A stretch of DNA of 32,576 bases, from positions 1-32,576 of the forward strand of contig CANCFT010000033.1 of the NCBI GenBank assembly GCA_947377285.1. The letters are read 5' to 3'. The translations under genes were made by a program, and so were the position numbers. Source of the stretch: Bacteriovoracaceae bacterium. GTDB lineage: Bacteria > Bdellovibrionota > Bacteriovoracia > Bacteriovoracales > Bacteriovoracaceae. Below the pieces are notes generated by a model. That model saw only the letters and a list, made by a program, of their open reading frames with translations. It had not been told where the DNA came from and did not search any database. Positions 17,437 to 25,347 of this stretch are shown here, in pieces. Numbering within the stretch: position 1 is the stretch's first letter; each line of letters opens with the position of its first letter.

Positions 17437-18279
17437 CTAATGTTTTACACCAAAAAGTAAAGCTGCAACAATATGAACTATGGCTATAATATACATAAAG
17501 AATGCAAAGGGTAGATGAAATGCATGCCAATAACCAAGTAATTGTTTAAATGGCTCTATTAAGGTTGCGCGTCGATTATCGATTCCTAATTTTTTTAAGA
17601 ATTCGCCATCAACTTCACTTAATCCAAACGCTTTACCAGGATTAGTAAACATCAAATTAATGTCAGCTTTTAATGAAGATGCAAAGACAACTAAAGGATT
17701 GCTAATTTCTTCGCTAACACCGGCCATTGAATAAGCATGCTGAAAAATAACTTCAATTTTTTCCTCAGGTATTCGGTTTTGATGCTTTTTGATAAAAATT
17801 TCTCTCGAGGCTTTAATTGATTTTAAAATATCTTCTTTCTTTTTAAGTGTTTGAATATAAAAATAACGACCAACAATACCACTTGAAGAAGATATCATCA
17901 TACTCCAAAAACTAATGGCGACTAATCCTTCTATCTTAAAATTAGTATGAAAAATAATAAATATTGGTCCTAACATTCCACAGAAGATATGAAATTCTAA
18001 CCAGCCAGGAAGTTTTCCTAATTTATTAAATATACTCATCCGTTTGCGTAAAATATAAAAATTCATTAAAAGCATAACTCCGAAACCTAGCCAGCCTAAA
18101 AAATAGCTCATGGGGTAACCTGGAGTCGGATTGAGGTCTAATTTGTAGTGAGGTGCTACAACTTCTGCAATTTTTTTTGTAATACTTTGTGCTTTTATAA
18201 GTTTATTAAAAATCGCATATTCATAACCCATGTATAGACTTACAACAAAACAGATAAACTCATAGTGTTTTAGTTTCAT
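17437..18279 (-). CDS. Five-helix membrane protein, putative di-haem b-type cytochrome
   Basis: The 280-aa product has transmembrane segments at about 5-22, 57-76, 95-112, 117-138 and 250-277. Helix three ('FHIFCGMLGPIFIIFH') has His97 and His111; the last helix has His255 and His269, plus His252. Both pairs are exactly 14 residues apart, which is the geometry expected for two stacked bis-His haem b groups between two helices, as in bc1-type and related cytochromes b. A soluble, Lys/Glu-rich segment of about 110 aa sits between helices four and five. I do not recognise a named family. Context suggests a quinol-linked membrane cytochrome passing electrons to the periplasmic multiheme cytochrome transcribed divergently. 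AAGGA lies at good spacing before the ATG. Confidence 0.7.
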   Translation of the reverse strand: MKLKHYEFICFVVSLYMGYEYAIFNKLIKAQSITKKIAEVVAPHYKLDLNPTPGYPMSYFLGWLGFGVMLLMNFYILRKRMSIFNKLGKLPGWLEFHIFCGMLGPIFIIFHTNFKIEGLVAISFWSMMISSSSGIVGRYFYIQTLKKKEDILKSIKASREIFIKKHQNRIPEEKIEVIFQHAYSMAGVSEEISNPLVVFASSLKADINLMFTNPGKAFGLSEVDGEFLKKLGIDNRRATLIEPFKQLLGYWHAFHLPFAFFMYIIAIVHIVAALLFGVKH

Positions 18280-18303
18280 ATTTTCCTTGAGGTAAAAGAG
18301 TTA

Positions 18304-18328
18304 TTATCTTGAATTAAATTCAAGATAA
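18304..18328. promoter_or_regulatory. 25-bp perfect palindrome between the cytochrome b gene and the barrel-cytochrome operon
   Basis: TTATCTTGAATT, one central A, and AATTCAAGATAA form a 12-bp perfect inverted repeat in a 69-bp divergent intergenic region. Its core TTGAA-N5-TTCAA recalls FNR/CRP-type half sites but the spacing is one base off that consensus. It overlaps the predicted -35 of the plus-strand promoter, so a bound regulator could control both directions. Confidence 0.65.
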
Positions 18329-18336
18329 ACGATAAT
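18309..18336 (+). promoter_or_regulatory. Sigma-70-like promoter of the barrel-cytochrome operon
   Basis: TTGAAT (18309-18314), a 16-nt spacer and GATAAT (18331-18336) make a plausible promoter. Transcription would start only a few bases before the ATG at 18349, so the mRNA may be nearly leaderless; no clear RBS is visible. The -35 lies within the palindrome at 18304-18328. Confidence 0.45.
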
Positions 18337-18348
18337 CAAAAGAATAAC

Positions 18349-19695
18349 ATGAAGAAATACAATTTAAAAAAAAGTTCATTCTTTTTTATTACATTTTTTA
18401 TCGTAACTAATTCTTATGCTAGTTATTATGGCCGATTTATTTCAGGTGGCTTTTTTTCTAAAGAAATTTTTAGAGCTACGCAAGTAGATAGATATAATGA
18501 CCTAGCAATTTTATCTGAGAGACTCTATGTGAATTTCGATAAGATTCTTGGAAGTTCAAATGGCGAATTCACTGTAGACCTAAGAGACAAAAACAACTTT
18601 TTTGATAAGTTAGATAGTGAAAGAACCAAGTTAATTGCTAAAAACAGAATACAATTACATGAATTTAATTTTCATAAAGATTCAGTGGGTGAAGGAACTA
18701 GTTTTTCACTTGGTCGATTTCCCATTTCAGAAGCTGGGGCCATTTATGTCGATGGGGTAGATTTTGGCTTTAGGAAAAATATCTTTGGTATGGCGACAAA
18801 GTTTTCACTTTTTTATGGTCTTAACCCACAGTTAATTGAAGATTCTCAAATAACCATTAATAAAGACTTAAAGGCCTATGGCGGGTATTTTATTTTAGAA
18901 TATAAAGGCAAGGATTGGGATAATTACCTTTATTCAACTTCATCAATAGTTAGACAAGTCTATAAAACTGAAATTGACCGGGCATATTTTTTTAATAATA
19001 CAAATATTCAAACAGTGAATGGACAAAATTTCTCATCAATTTTTTATTTAGACTTAGTTCCGAAAATTTATATTCAAAACTTTTGGACAACTTACTTAGT
19101 AACTTTAGACAATAAATATAAGTTGCGCACATCTCTTTCGACTATCGATTCAATACATTATTCGAGAGTTCAAGATGTTCGGGAAGTTCTTCCCTCAAGT
19201 CGTTATCACCAGACTTCAATGGCAATAAGAAGTCCTAGTGAATACACTCAAACATCTTATGAAACTAAATTAACATTAGGTTTAAGAGAAGTAGACAAGA
19301 AGAATTTAGCTGAATTAAAGTTTGGTGCTTTTTTCCCGAAAGTTATAAAAGATGAAATTAGTGGAAATCTTAATACTGGATTAAAAAAGAATTTTACTAC
19401 AAACGATTTTTTAGTTGGAATGGGGCTACTCCATTCCAATAAATTTCGAGAAATTGCTCTTAGCCAAGATATTCAATTGGAAAAAAAATTAAATGAAAAA
19501 TTAAATACGGTTTATATCACTGAAGGAAGTTATACAAAGTTTTTTGACCGCAGTTTATTTGGAGTATTATCTGCCCAAAATACTTGGGATAATAATGTTT
19601 CTATTTTTAGTATTTTTCTAAAAATATCATATCGTTTCGGAGAAGGTGGGCAAGCTCCTATTCGCGATGGATCACCTCCAATGGGGCAGCTATGA
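18349..19695 (+). CDS. Predicted outer-membrane beta-barrel (porin-like) of the cytochrome operon
   Basis: A signal peptide ends at about 'TNSYA', leaving some 423 mature residues. The mature part shows the alternating polar/aromatic strands, short turns and repeated Tyr/Phe girdle residues of a barrel, for example 'GTSFSLGRFPISEAG', 'ATKFSLFYGLNP' and final strand 'IFLKISYRF'. After that strand the protein carries a short 'GEGG...PPMGQL' tail. There is no CxxCH motif. It overlaps the downstream 33-haem cytochrome by 4 bp, so the two are translationally coupled and probably work together. I do not recognise it as MtrB, OmbB or another named conduit porin; MtrB-type barrels are considerably longer. 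An alternative reading is a porin or a barrel without electron-transfer role. Confidence 0.7.
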   Translation: MKKYNLKKSSFFFITFFIVTNSYASYYGRFISGGFFSKEIFRATQVDRYNDLAILSERLYVNFDKILGSSNGEFTVDLRDKNNFFDKLDSERTKLIAKNRIQLHEFNFHKDSVGEGTSFSLGRFPISEAGAIYVDGVDFGFRKNIFGMATKFSLFYGLNPQLIEDSQITINKDLKAYGGYFILEYKGKDWDNYLYSTSSIVRQVYKTEIDRAYFFNNTNIQTVNGQNFSSIFYLDLVPKIYIQNFWTTYLVTLDNKYKLRTSLSTIDSIHYSRVQDVREVLPSSRYHQTSMAIRSPSEYTQTSYETKLTLGLREVDKKNLAELKFGAFFPKVIKDEISGNLNTGLKKNFTTNDFLVGMGLLHSNKFREIALSQDIQLEKKLNEKLNTVYITEGSYTKFFDRSLFGVLSAQNTWDNNVSIFSIFLKISYRFGEGGQAPIRDGSPPMGQL

Positions 19696-22457
19696 AAAAA
19701 ATTCTTTTTATCTGCTTATGTTTGTTTGTTTCTATGAGCAGTGCTCAAGATATAAAACAAGGGCTACTCAACAAACTTCTAGCACCGGGCCCATTAATTG
19801 AAGGGCATAAGCAATTAGAAAAAATGGATTGCTTATCCTGCCACGATGCAGGTAAAGGTGTGCCTGCCAGTCAATGTTTAAGCTGTCATAAAGAAATAAA
19901 ACAATCAATAGATAAAAAAACAAGTTTTCATGGATTAGCTTCTGTCAAAAAGAATTGTATTGAATGTCACTCTGATCATCAGGGGCGATTAAATGATACA
20001 ACCGTCGTTGATAATAAAAGTTTTAATCACGATTTAACCGGACATGTCCTACATGGTAAACATAAAGATATTAAATGTATGGAATGCCATAAAGAAACTA
20101 GATCTAAGATGGCCGTTCGCAAAGAAGGAATTCACTTTTTAGGGCTAACAACAACTTGTAAAAGCTGTCACCAAAAACAAGATGTTCATTTATTTAAAGA
20201 TGATTTTGCCGCTAAAGATTGTAATTCATGTCATAACGAAGTTAAATGGAAAGAAGTCACCAAGTTTGATCACGCAGTTGATGGGAAATTTAAACTTGAA
20301 GGTAAGCACAACGAAATGAGCTGTGCTAAATGCCATACACCTAATGGAGACAAAATAGGTCCATCAATTTATAAATGGGAAAATTTAAAAACCGATAATT
20401 GCCTTGCTTGCCACAAACCATATCATAAAGATACATTGTCTGAAAAATACAATAATGGTGAATGTAATAAATGCCATGAGCAAACAACGTGGAAAATTCC
20501 TAAATTTAACCATACGCTGACAGGGTTAACACTCAAAGGTAAACACACCGAAATTACCTGTATTAAATGCCATATCCAAAATCCAGCAATGGCTGCAATT
20601 AACTATAAGTTAACTGCGGGTGTAACAAAAATGCTTCCTCAAAAATGGATTGGTTTACAAACAGCTTGTATTTCTTGTCATAAAGACATCCATCAATCTG
20701 GCGGATTTGTTTCAACCAGATTTGGTAAAATGGATCAATGCCAAACTTGTCATAATGAAAAAAGTTTTAAAGCATCAGTGAATTTTAATCATAATTTAGA
20801 TACTCGTTTTAAAGTCGATGGTAAACACCGAGATCTGACTTGTATTAAGTGTCACACCAATACAGAAATAACCAAACCTGAGTCTCCTCGCATATATAGA
20901 TTTATTGGGTTGGAAAAAGACAACTGTGTAATTTGTCACAAAAGTCCTCACTTGAAAACATTTTCTCAGAAAACTCTTGAGAAAAGATGTGCCTCTTGCC
21001 ATGTAACTAGCTCATGGAAGGACACTAAAAAATCAGAGCAGTTTAATCATAATATGGACACTCGTTTTGTCTTGGAAGGAAAGCATACAAAAATTCAATG
21101 TAGTGCTTGTCATAAAGAAGGGGATAAGAAAGTTTTCAAGTTTAATTTTAGTGAAAAACAATTTTGTGAAGCTTGTCATACAAATGTTCACAAAGATCAA
21201 TTTAGCGAAAAATTTACAAATAAATCATGCCTAGAATGTCATAATGCTGAATCGTTTAAAGATTTGAAAAAATTTGACCATAATAAAACAACATTTTCTT
21301 TAGAAGGAAAACACGCTGACCCGAAAGTGAGTTGCACCCAATGCCATAAGCCGACAAAAGAATTTATCGTTTACAAAGGTGTAAATGTTAGACCAAAAGG
21401 AAATTATAAATTTATTGATGATAAAAAAGGGATGTGTGAAACTTGCCATGTGAATGTTCACAGAGATCAGTTTTCTGAAAAATCATTAAATAAATCGTGC
21501 TTTGAATGCCATAATGTAGAAACATTTAAAAATTTAACTAAATTTGATCATAATAAAACAAACTTTATTCTTGATGGTAAACATGCAGATCCAAAAGTTG
21601 CATGTAATCTATGTCATAAGCCAACAAACGAATTTATTGTTTACAAAGGTTTTAATGTAAGACCAAAAGGAATTTTTAAATTTAAAGACGATAATAAAGG
21701 AATGTGTGAGTCGTGCCATTTAAATGTTCATATCAATCAATTTACATCGAATAGTTTAGAGAGAGCATGTACGACTTGTCATACAACTCAAACGTTTCAC
21801 CAGCGCAAAAATTTTGATCACTCGATTACAAAGTTTACATTGTTAGGTTTTCACGAAAAAGCTGATTGTATAAAGTGTCATGTTAAAACGAATGAATTTT
21901 TTAAAGAAATTCCTAGAAATCCTAAACACAGGTATTCATTTAAAGGTGTGAGCAACGATAATTGTAAAACATGTCACTTGGATGTTCATAAGGGAGAGTT
22001 TGGAAATAGTTGTAGAGAATGCCATTCAGAAACAAAAAAATGGAAGGCCATACAAAACTTCCACAAGGATTTTTTATTAACAGGAGTCCATTACACACTT
22101 AAGTGTAATGAATGCCACAAAGATCAACGACGCCTTGGTGGGATGAGTGAGACCTGTTTAATGTGCCATCAAAAAGATGATAAGCACCATGGAACTCTTC
22201 CAAATTGTAAAGAATGCCATAAACAAGAATTTTGGGCCGTTACCACATTTAAACATTCGTTAACTTCTTTTCCATTAAGAGGAAGTCATAGAGTACTAAG
22301 CTGTGACTCTTGTCATAGTAATGGAATGTATCAAGGGAAATCGAGCGAATGTATTTCATGTCACTTAAAAGATAAAATGAAATCAGTGAGTGTTCCTCAT
22401 AGTTTCGCTGGGTTTGAAAACTGTTCGATGTGCCATAATCAATTCGTTTTTAAATAA
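19692..22457 (+). CDS. 33-CxxCH periplasmic multiheme c-type cytochrome
   Basis: The product has 921 aa with a signal peptide ending near 'SMSSAQ' and 33 CxxCH motifs by hand count, from Cys47 to 'CSMCH' close to the C-terminus. It is Lys-rich, unlike the Thr/Ser-rich giant cytochrome. Haems come in a three-motif module: 'CHxNVHxxQFSEK', 'SCxECHNxExFK' and 'FDHNKTxFxLxGKHADPK' leading to 'CxxCHKPTxEF'. The extra His in 'FDHN', 'GKH' and 'NVH' are candidate distal ligands. No cysteine lipobox is present, so it is probably soluble in the periplasm. ATGA overlap with the barrel gene indicates a shared translational unit, as in porin-cytochrome conduits. The likely role is shuttling electrons from the inner membrane to the barrel or to the giant lipoprotein cytochrome. 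Confidence 0.93.
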   Translation: MKKILFICLCLFVSMSSAQDIKQGLLNKLLAPGPLIEGHKQLEKMDCLSCHDAGKGVPASQCLSCHKEIKQSIDKKTSFHGLASVKKNCIECHSDHQGRLNDTTVVDNKSFNHDLTGHVLHGKHKDIKCMECHKETRSKMAVRKEGIHFLGLTTTCKSCHQKQDVHLFKDDFAAKDCNSCHNEVKWKEVTKFDHAVDGKFKLEGKHNEMSCAKCHTPNGDKIGPSIYKWENLKTDNCLACHKPYHKDTLSEKYNNGECNKCHEQTTWKIPKFNHTLTGLTLKGKHTEITCIKCHIQNPAMAAINYKLTAGVTKMLPQKWIGLQTACISCHKDIHQSGGFVSTRFGKMDQCQTCHNEKSFKASVNFNHNLDTRFKVDGKHRDLTCIKCHTNTEITKPESPRIYRFIGLEKDNCVICHKSPHLKTFSQKTLEKRCASCHVTSSWKDTKKSEQFNHNMDTRFVLEGKHTKIQCSACHKEGDKKVFKFNFSEKQFCEACHTNVHKDQFSEKFTNKSCLECHNAESFKDLKKFDHNKTTFSLEGKHADPKVSCTQCHKPTKEFIVYKGVNVRPKGNYKFIDDKKGMCETCHVNVHRDQFSEKSLNKSCFECHNVETFKNLTKFDHNKTNFILDGKHADPKVACNLCHKPTNEFIVYKGFNVRPKGIFKFKDDNKGMCESCHLNVHINQFTSNSLERACTTCHTTQTFHQRKNFDHSITKFTLLGFHEKADCIKCHVKTNEFFKEIPRNPKHRYSFKGVSNDNCKTCHLDVHKGEFGNSCRECHSETKKWKAIQNFHKDFLLTGVHYTLKCNECHKDQRRLGGMSETCLMCHQKDDKHHGTLPNCKECHKQEFWAVTTFKHSLTSFPLRGSHRVLSCDSCHSNGMYQGKSSECISCHLKDKMKSVSVPHSFAGFENCSMCHNQFVFK
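21151..21752 (+). repeat. Near-duplicate three-haem modules in the 33-haem cytochrome
   Basis: Successive copies of about 280 bp are nearly the same at protein level. Copy one includes 'KSCLECHNAESFKDL', 'FSLEGKHADPKVSC', 'FIVYKGVNVRPKG'. Copy two includes 'KSCFECHNVETFKNL', 'FILDGKHADPKVAC', 'FIVYKGFNVRPKG'. The start of a third follows ('CESCHLNVHINQF'). The high identity compared with the other modules points to a recent internal duplication. Confidence 0.75.
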
Positions 22458-22470
22458 TAAAGATTATTTT

Positions 22471-22500
22471 TAGTCCTCCGATAGGATCTATCGAGGACTA
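22471..22500 (+). promoter_or_regulatory. RBS-sequestering stem-loop before the pilus ATPase
   Basis: TAGTCCTCCGATAG pairs with CTATCGAGGACTA, leaving one bulged C and a tiny loop. The 3' arm contains GAGGA (22493-22497), the ribosome binding site of the ATG at 22505. There is no T-run after the stem, so it is not a good intrinsic terminator; folding would instead hide the RBS. Confidence 0.6.
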
Positions 22501-22504
22501 AATA

Positions 22505-23707
22505 ATGGCTTTTGATAAAAATAGTTTCCATAAATTATTACATTTCTGTGTAGAGAAATCTGTCAGTGATGTGCATCTCAGAGAAGGGGAAATTCCTTAT
22601 CTGAGAATTAAAGGTGGATTAAAAAAAATTAGTTCAGAAGTACTGACGCCAGAAGATATGAAGTTTTTTTGTCAACTAATGTTTGATAATGAAGGTGTCA
22701 TGGCCGGATACAATACTCTTAAAGAGTACGACTGTTCTTATCAATTTGGAAATCTCTGTCGAATTCGCGTAAGTTTTCTTAGATTTCAAAAAAAGACAGC
22801 TCTCATATTACGTTTAATTTCAATGTCCATTCCAACTTTAGAAAAATTAAATTTACCAGTGGCCATTAAAAAAATGACCAATATCAGACGTGGACTAATT
22901 TTAGTTACTGGTGTTACTGGTTCTGGTAAATCTTCAACTATGGCCGCCATGCTTGAAGAAATAAATATGACTCGAGATGAGCATATTTTAACAATTGAAG
23001 ATCCCGTCGAGTTTTTATTCACTTCCAAAAATTGCCGAATCACTCAAAGAGAAGTTGGAGATGACACACATTCTTTTCAGCTGGCCCTAAGAGGTGCTCT
23101 TAGACAAGATCCAGATATAATTGTTATTGGAGAATTAAGAGATGCAGAAACGATTCAAATAGCTATCAAAGCAGCAGAAACGGGTCACCTTGTTTTTGGA
23201 ACTGTTCATACGACGAATGCACAATCTACAATTAACAGAGTTATCTCTATGTTTCCACCTGAAGAGCAAAACAATGTAAAGTTGCGTTTAGCTGATTGTT
23301 TGGCCGGAACAATTTCTCAAAGATTGCTTCCTACTCTAGATGGTAAAGGGCGTGTTTGTGCTCAAGAAATAATGATTAACACACTTGGTGTCAAAGATGC
23401 CATTTCTGGTAAAGAGCCGTTAAGTTCAATGTATCTTTCGATTGAGTTAGGTAAAAGAGATAAAGTGAGCCAATCGTTTGATCAACATTTAACAGAACTT
23501 TATTTAAATAAGAAAATTAGTTTTGAAATAGCCATGGATGCTGCAAGTTCACCTTCTAACTTTGAAAGAAATTTAGAATTTGGTTCAAAAGGAAATTCTT
23601 CAGATTCTTCAAGTTCAAAACCTAAAACAGAATCTGAAAACAATTCGGATAAACCACCAGGTGCAACTGAAATTGCTTTAAGTCTAGAAGTTAGGAAAAA
23701 AGCTTAA
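22505..23707 (+). CDS. PilT/PilU-family type IV pilus retraction ATPase
   Basis: This is a hexameric AAA-like secretion ATPase that powers type IV pilus disassembly at the inner membrane. Visible motifs are the N-terminal 'SDVHLREGEIPYLRI', Walker A 'GVTGSGKSS' (136-144), the Asp box 'LTIEDPVEF', Walker B 'IIVIGELRD' (185-193) and the His box 'GHLVFGTVHT' (207-216). The PilT signature 'AIRNLIRE' is absent. The C-terminal 'QSFDQHLTELYLNKKISFE' and 'DAASSPSNFERNL' look more like PilU than PilT, and a Ser/Lys-rich tail of about 45 aa ends the protein (400 aa). It follows the 33-haem cytochrome by 47 bp but is separated by an RBS hairpin. No other pilus gene is in the window. Its stop overlaps that of the convergent DUF454 gene. 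Confidence 0.93.
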   Translation: MAFDKNSFHKLLHFCVEKSVSDVHLREGEIPYLRIKGGLKKISSEVLTPEDMKFFCQLMFDNEGVMAGYNTLKEYDCSYQFGNLCRIRVSFLRFQKKTALILRLISMSIPTLEKLNLPVAIKKMTNIRRGLILVTGVTGSGKSSTMAAMLEEINMTRDEHILTIEDPVEFLFTSKNCRITQREVGDDTHSFQLALRGALRQDPDIIVIGELRDAETIQIAIKAAETGHLVFGTVHTTNAQSTINRVISMFPPEEQNNVKLRLADCLAGTISQRLLPTLDGKGRVCAQEIMINTLGVKDAISGKEPLSSMYLSIELGKRDKVSQSFDQHLTELYLNKKISFEIAMDAASSPSNFERNLEFGSKGNSSDSSSSKPKTESENNSDKPPGATEIALSLEVRKKA

Positions 23708-24087
23708 TTTAAATTTTTAGTACTAGTAACTTTTGAAGGCCTAGTCCAAATAAAAATTAAGACCATTATCAAAATGCAAAGTACAAATATTCTAATGAAA
23801 AGAGCTATTTTTAAATAAGGTATTCTAAATATCATTACCAAACTCACCATAATGGTGGCGAATATTTTAGCCTTTAAACTAATGACTCCATCTTGCTGCC
23901 AATTAGTGATAGGTGGCCCTAGGTATTTATGACTTCTCAGCCATAAATGATATTTTTTACTAGATTTCGAATAACAAAATGCTGCCAATAAAAGAAATGG
24001 AGTCGTGGGTAGAATTGGTAAAAAAGCACCAATAACTCCCAAGGCTAAACAAAAGTGTCCCATCAAAAGATATAAATGATTTTTCAT
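23704..24087 (-). CDS. DUF454 (YbaN-like) small inner-membrane protein
   Basis: The 127-aa protein shows the DUF454/YbaN signature 'LGVIGAFLPILPTTPFLLLAAFCYSKSS', read here as 'GHFCLALGVIGAFLPILPTT' followed by 'PFLLLAAFCYSKSS', then 'WLRSHKYLGPPITNWQ', and two C-terminal hydrophobic helices. The function of the family is unknown. It is the last gene of a five-gene minus-strand operon and overlaps the preceding nitrilase-family gene by 4 bp. Confidence 0.9.
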   Translation of the reverse strand: MKNHLYLLMGHFCLALGVIGAFLPILPTTPFLLLAAFCYSKSSKKYHLWLRSHKYLGPPITNWQQDGVISLKAKIFATIMVSLVMIFRIPYLKIALFIRIFVLCILIMVLIFIWTRPSKVTSTKNLN

Positions 24088-24932
24088 AATTGCTTAATCA
24101 ATTTGATATTTGTGTGATCTTTAGTTAAGTAAGGTTTTGTTTCTGCGTTTTTCATTTTAAGCTCTTTTATTAGTTCTATATCAAGCTCAAAATGACTAAT
24201 TATTTTTTCAAAGAGTGAGTAGTTTGAAAATTGTTCTTGTTCATCAATAACTAATTCTTGAGATGGTAAGAAAAAACCTTGTCGACCTTCGTTATGATCA
24301 ACTAAATCACATTTTGAATCTCCTATAAGTGGAACGGTCAAAATGGCAGTACCTAATTCAACACTTCTCGAAGAAGCACATCTATTAACACGTTGGTTAC
24401 CATTTTTGTTAACGGTTGCAGAAGGCACGAGTATGAAATGAACACCTTCTTCTTTAAGTTTTAAAGCCAAGCCTGGTTGTTCTATATCAAAACAAATAAC
24501 GATCGCAGTTTTTAAACCATTATAAGAAAAAATTTTTATTTCAGATCCAGATGTAAAATTAACTTCCCAAGGAGTGAGATGTATTTTGTCTTGAAAAAAC
24601 CAAACGCCATTACTCCAGATAGGGGCCGAATTAAAAAATTTATTATTTAAAATTTTGGGTCCTGAACCTAATACTAACAAGACTTTGGTATTAGTTAAAA
24701 TCAACTCAAGTGAAGGTAATAAATCATTTTCAATATAATTTGCAATGGCCGAGAGCTGATTTGTTATATCGAGAAAATAATCACTCAACCCCATCAGGAA
24801 TAATTCTGGGTATAAAATAACTTCTGATCCTTCAATGATCAAAGTGCGAATCTCTTGAATAAGATTTTCTTTCCATTGTTTTACAGTAGAGGGTTGTGAT
24901 GATATTGAATAACTAACAGCTGTGATTTTCAT
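24084..24932 (-). CDS. Carbon-nitrogen hydrolase (nitrilase superfamily)
   Basis: The catalytic triad is visible: Glu in 'ILYPELFLMG' (residue 43), Lys in 'FFQDKIHLTPWE' (116) and Cys in 'AIVICFDIEQPG' (147). These enzymes hydrolyse non-peptide C-N bonds in amides or nitriles through a cysteine thioester; the substrate cannot be told from sequence. An in-frame ATG 18 bases upstream exists, but the start at 24932 gives an exact ATGA overlap with the stop of the upstream gene, matching the other junctions in this operon. At 282 aa it is typical for the superfamily. The C-terminal 'KPYLTKDHTNIKLIKQL' tail is unremarkable. No signal peptide is seen. Confidence 0.9.
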   Translation of the reverse strand: MKITAVSYSISSQPSTVKQWKENLIQEIRTLIIEGSEVILYPELFLMGLSDYFLDITNQLSAIANYIENDLLPSLELILTNTKVLLVLGSGPKILNNKFFNSAPIWSNGVWFFQDKIHLTPWEVNFTSGSEIKIFSYNGLKTAIVICFDIEQPGLALKLKEEGVHFILVPSATVNKNGNQRVNRCASSRSVELGTAILTVPLIGDSKCDLVDHNEGRQGFFLPSQELVIDEQEQFSNYSLFEKIISHFELDIELIKELKMKNAETKPYLTKDHTNIKLIKQL

Positions 24933-25330
24933 TGAACTTGTTTTAACCAATCATTCATATTGTAATAATTAGTTACTCGCGAAATTTTATTTTCATAGAT
25001 ATCAAAAAAACACCCAACGGGAAGATTGTATTTTTGACCTTTTGCTTCAGGAAGCCCAAGGCAAGTATTTTTATAGATACCATGACAAACAAATTCTGCA
25101 GAAGCTCTTTTTCCTTCTGGATTCGTCATTACTATAATCTGATCGAGATACTCATCATAAAATAAATTCATTTCTTCCATGAATTTAGTAAATTCTTTTT
25201 TCCCAATACTTCGTTCACCTTGATTAGTATCATGGATAATATCTTCTGATAAAAAACTGAGCATTAATTTAAAATTTTTGTCATTGAATGCTTGGTAGTA
25301 GTCTTTAATTAATTTTTCATTAGGATTCAT
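24929..25330 (-). CDS. NTF2-like / SnoaL-type ketosteroid-isomerase-fold protein
   Basis: At 133 aa this is a typical single NTF2-fold domain. It has an N-terminal helix pair 'KLIKDYYQAFNDKNFKLMLS', the 'FLSEDIIHDTNQGERSIGKK' turn, and beta-sheet segments ending in 'YNLPVGCFFDIYENKISRV' and 'TNYYNMNDWLKQ'. The fold forms a conical pocket used by isomerases, hydrolases and binding proteins; the substrate is unknown. It sits 17 bp after the GNAT gene and overlaps the nitrilase-family gene, so it is in the same operon. Confidence 0.88.
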   Translation of the reverse strand: MNPNEKLIKDYYQAFNDKNFKLMLSFLSEDIIHDTNQGERSIGKKEFTKFMEEMNLFYDEYLDQIIVMTNPEGKRASAEFVCHGIYKNTCLGLPEAKGQKYNLPVGCFFDIYENKISRVTNYYNMNDWLKQVQ

Positions 25331-25347
25331 TGCTTCACCTCTTTGCC

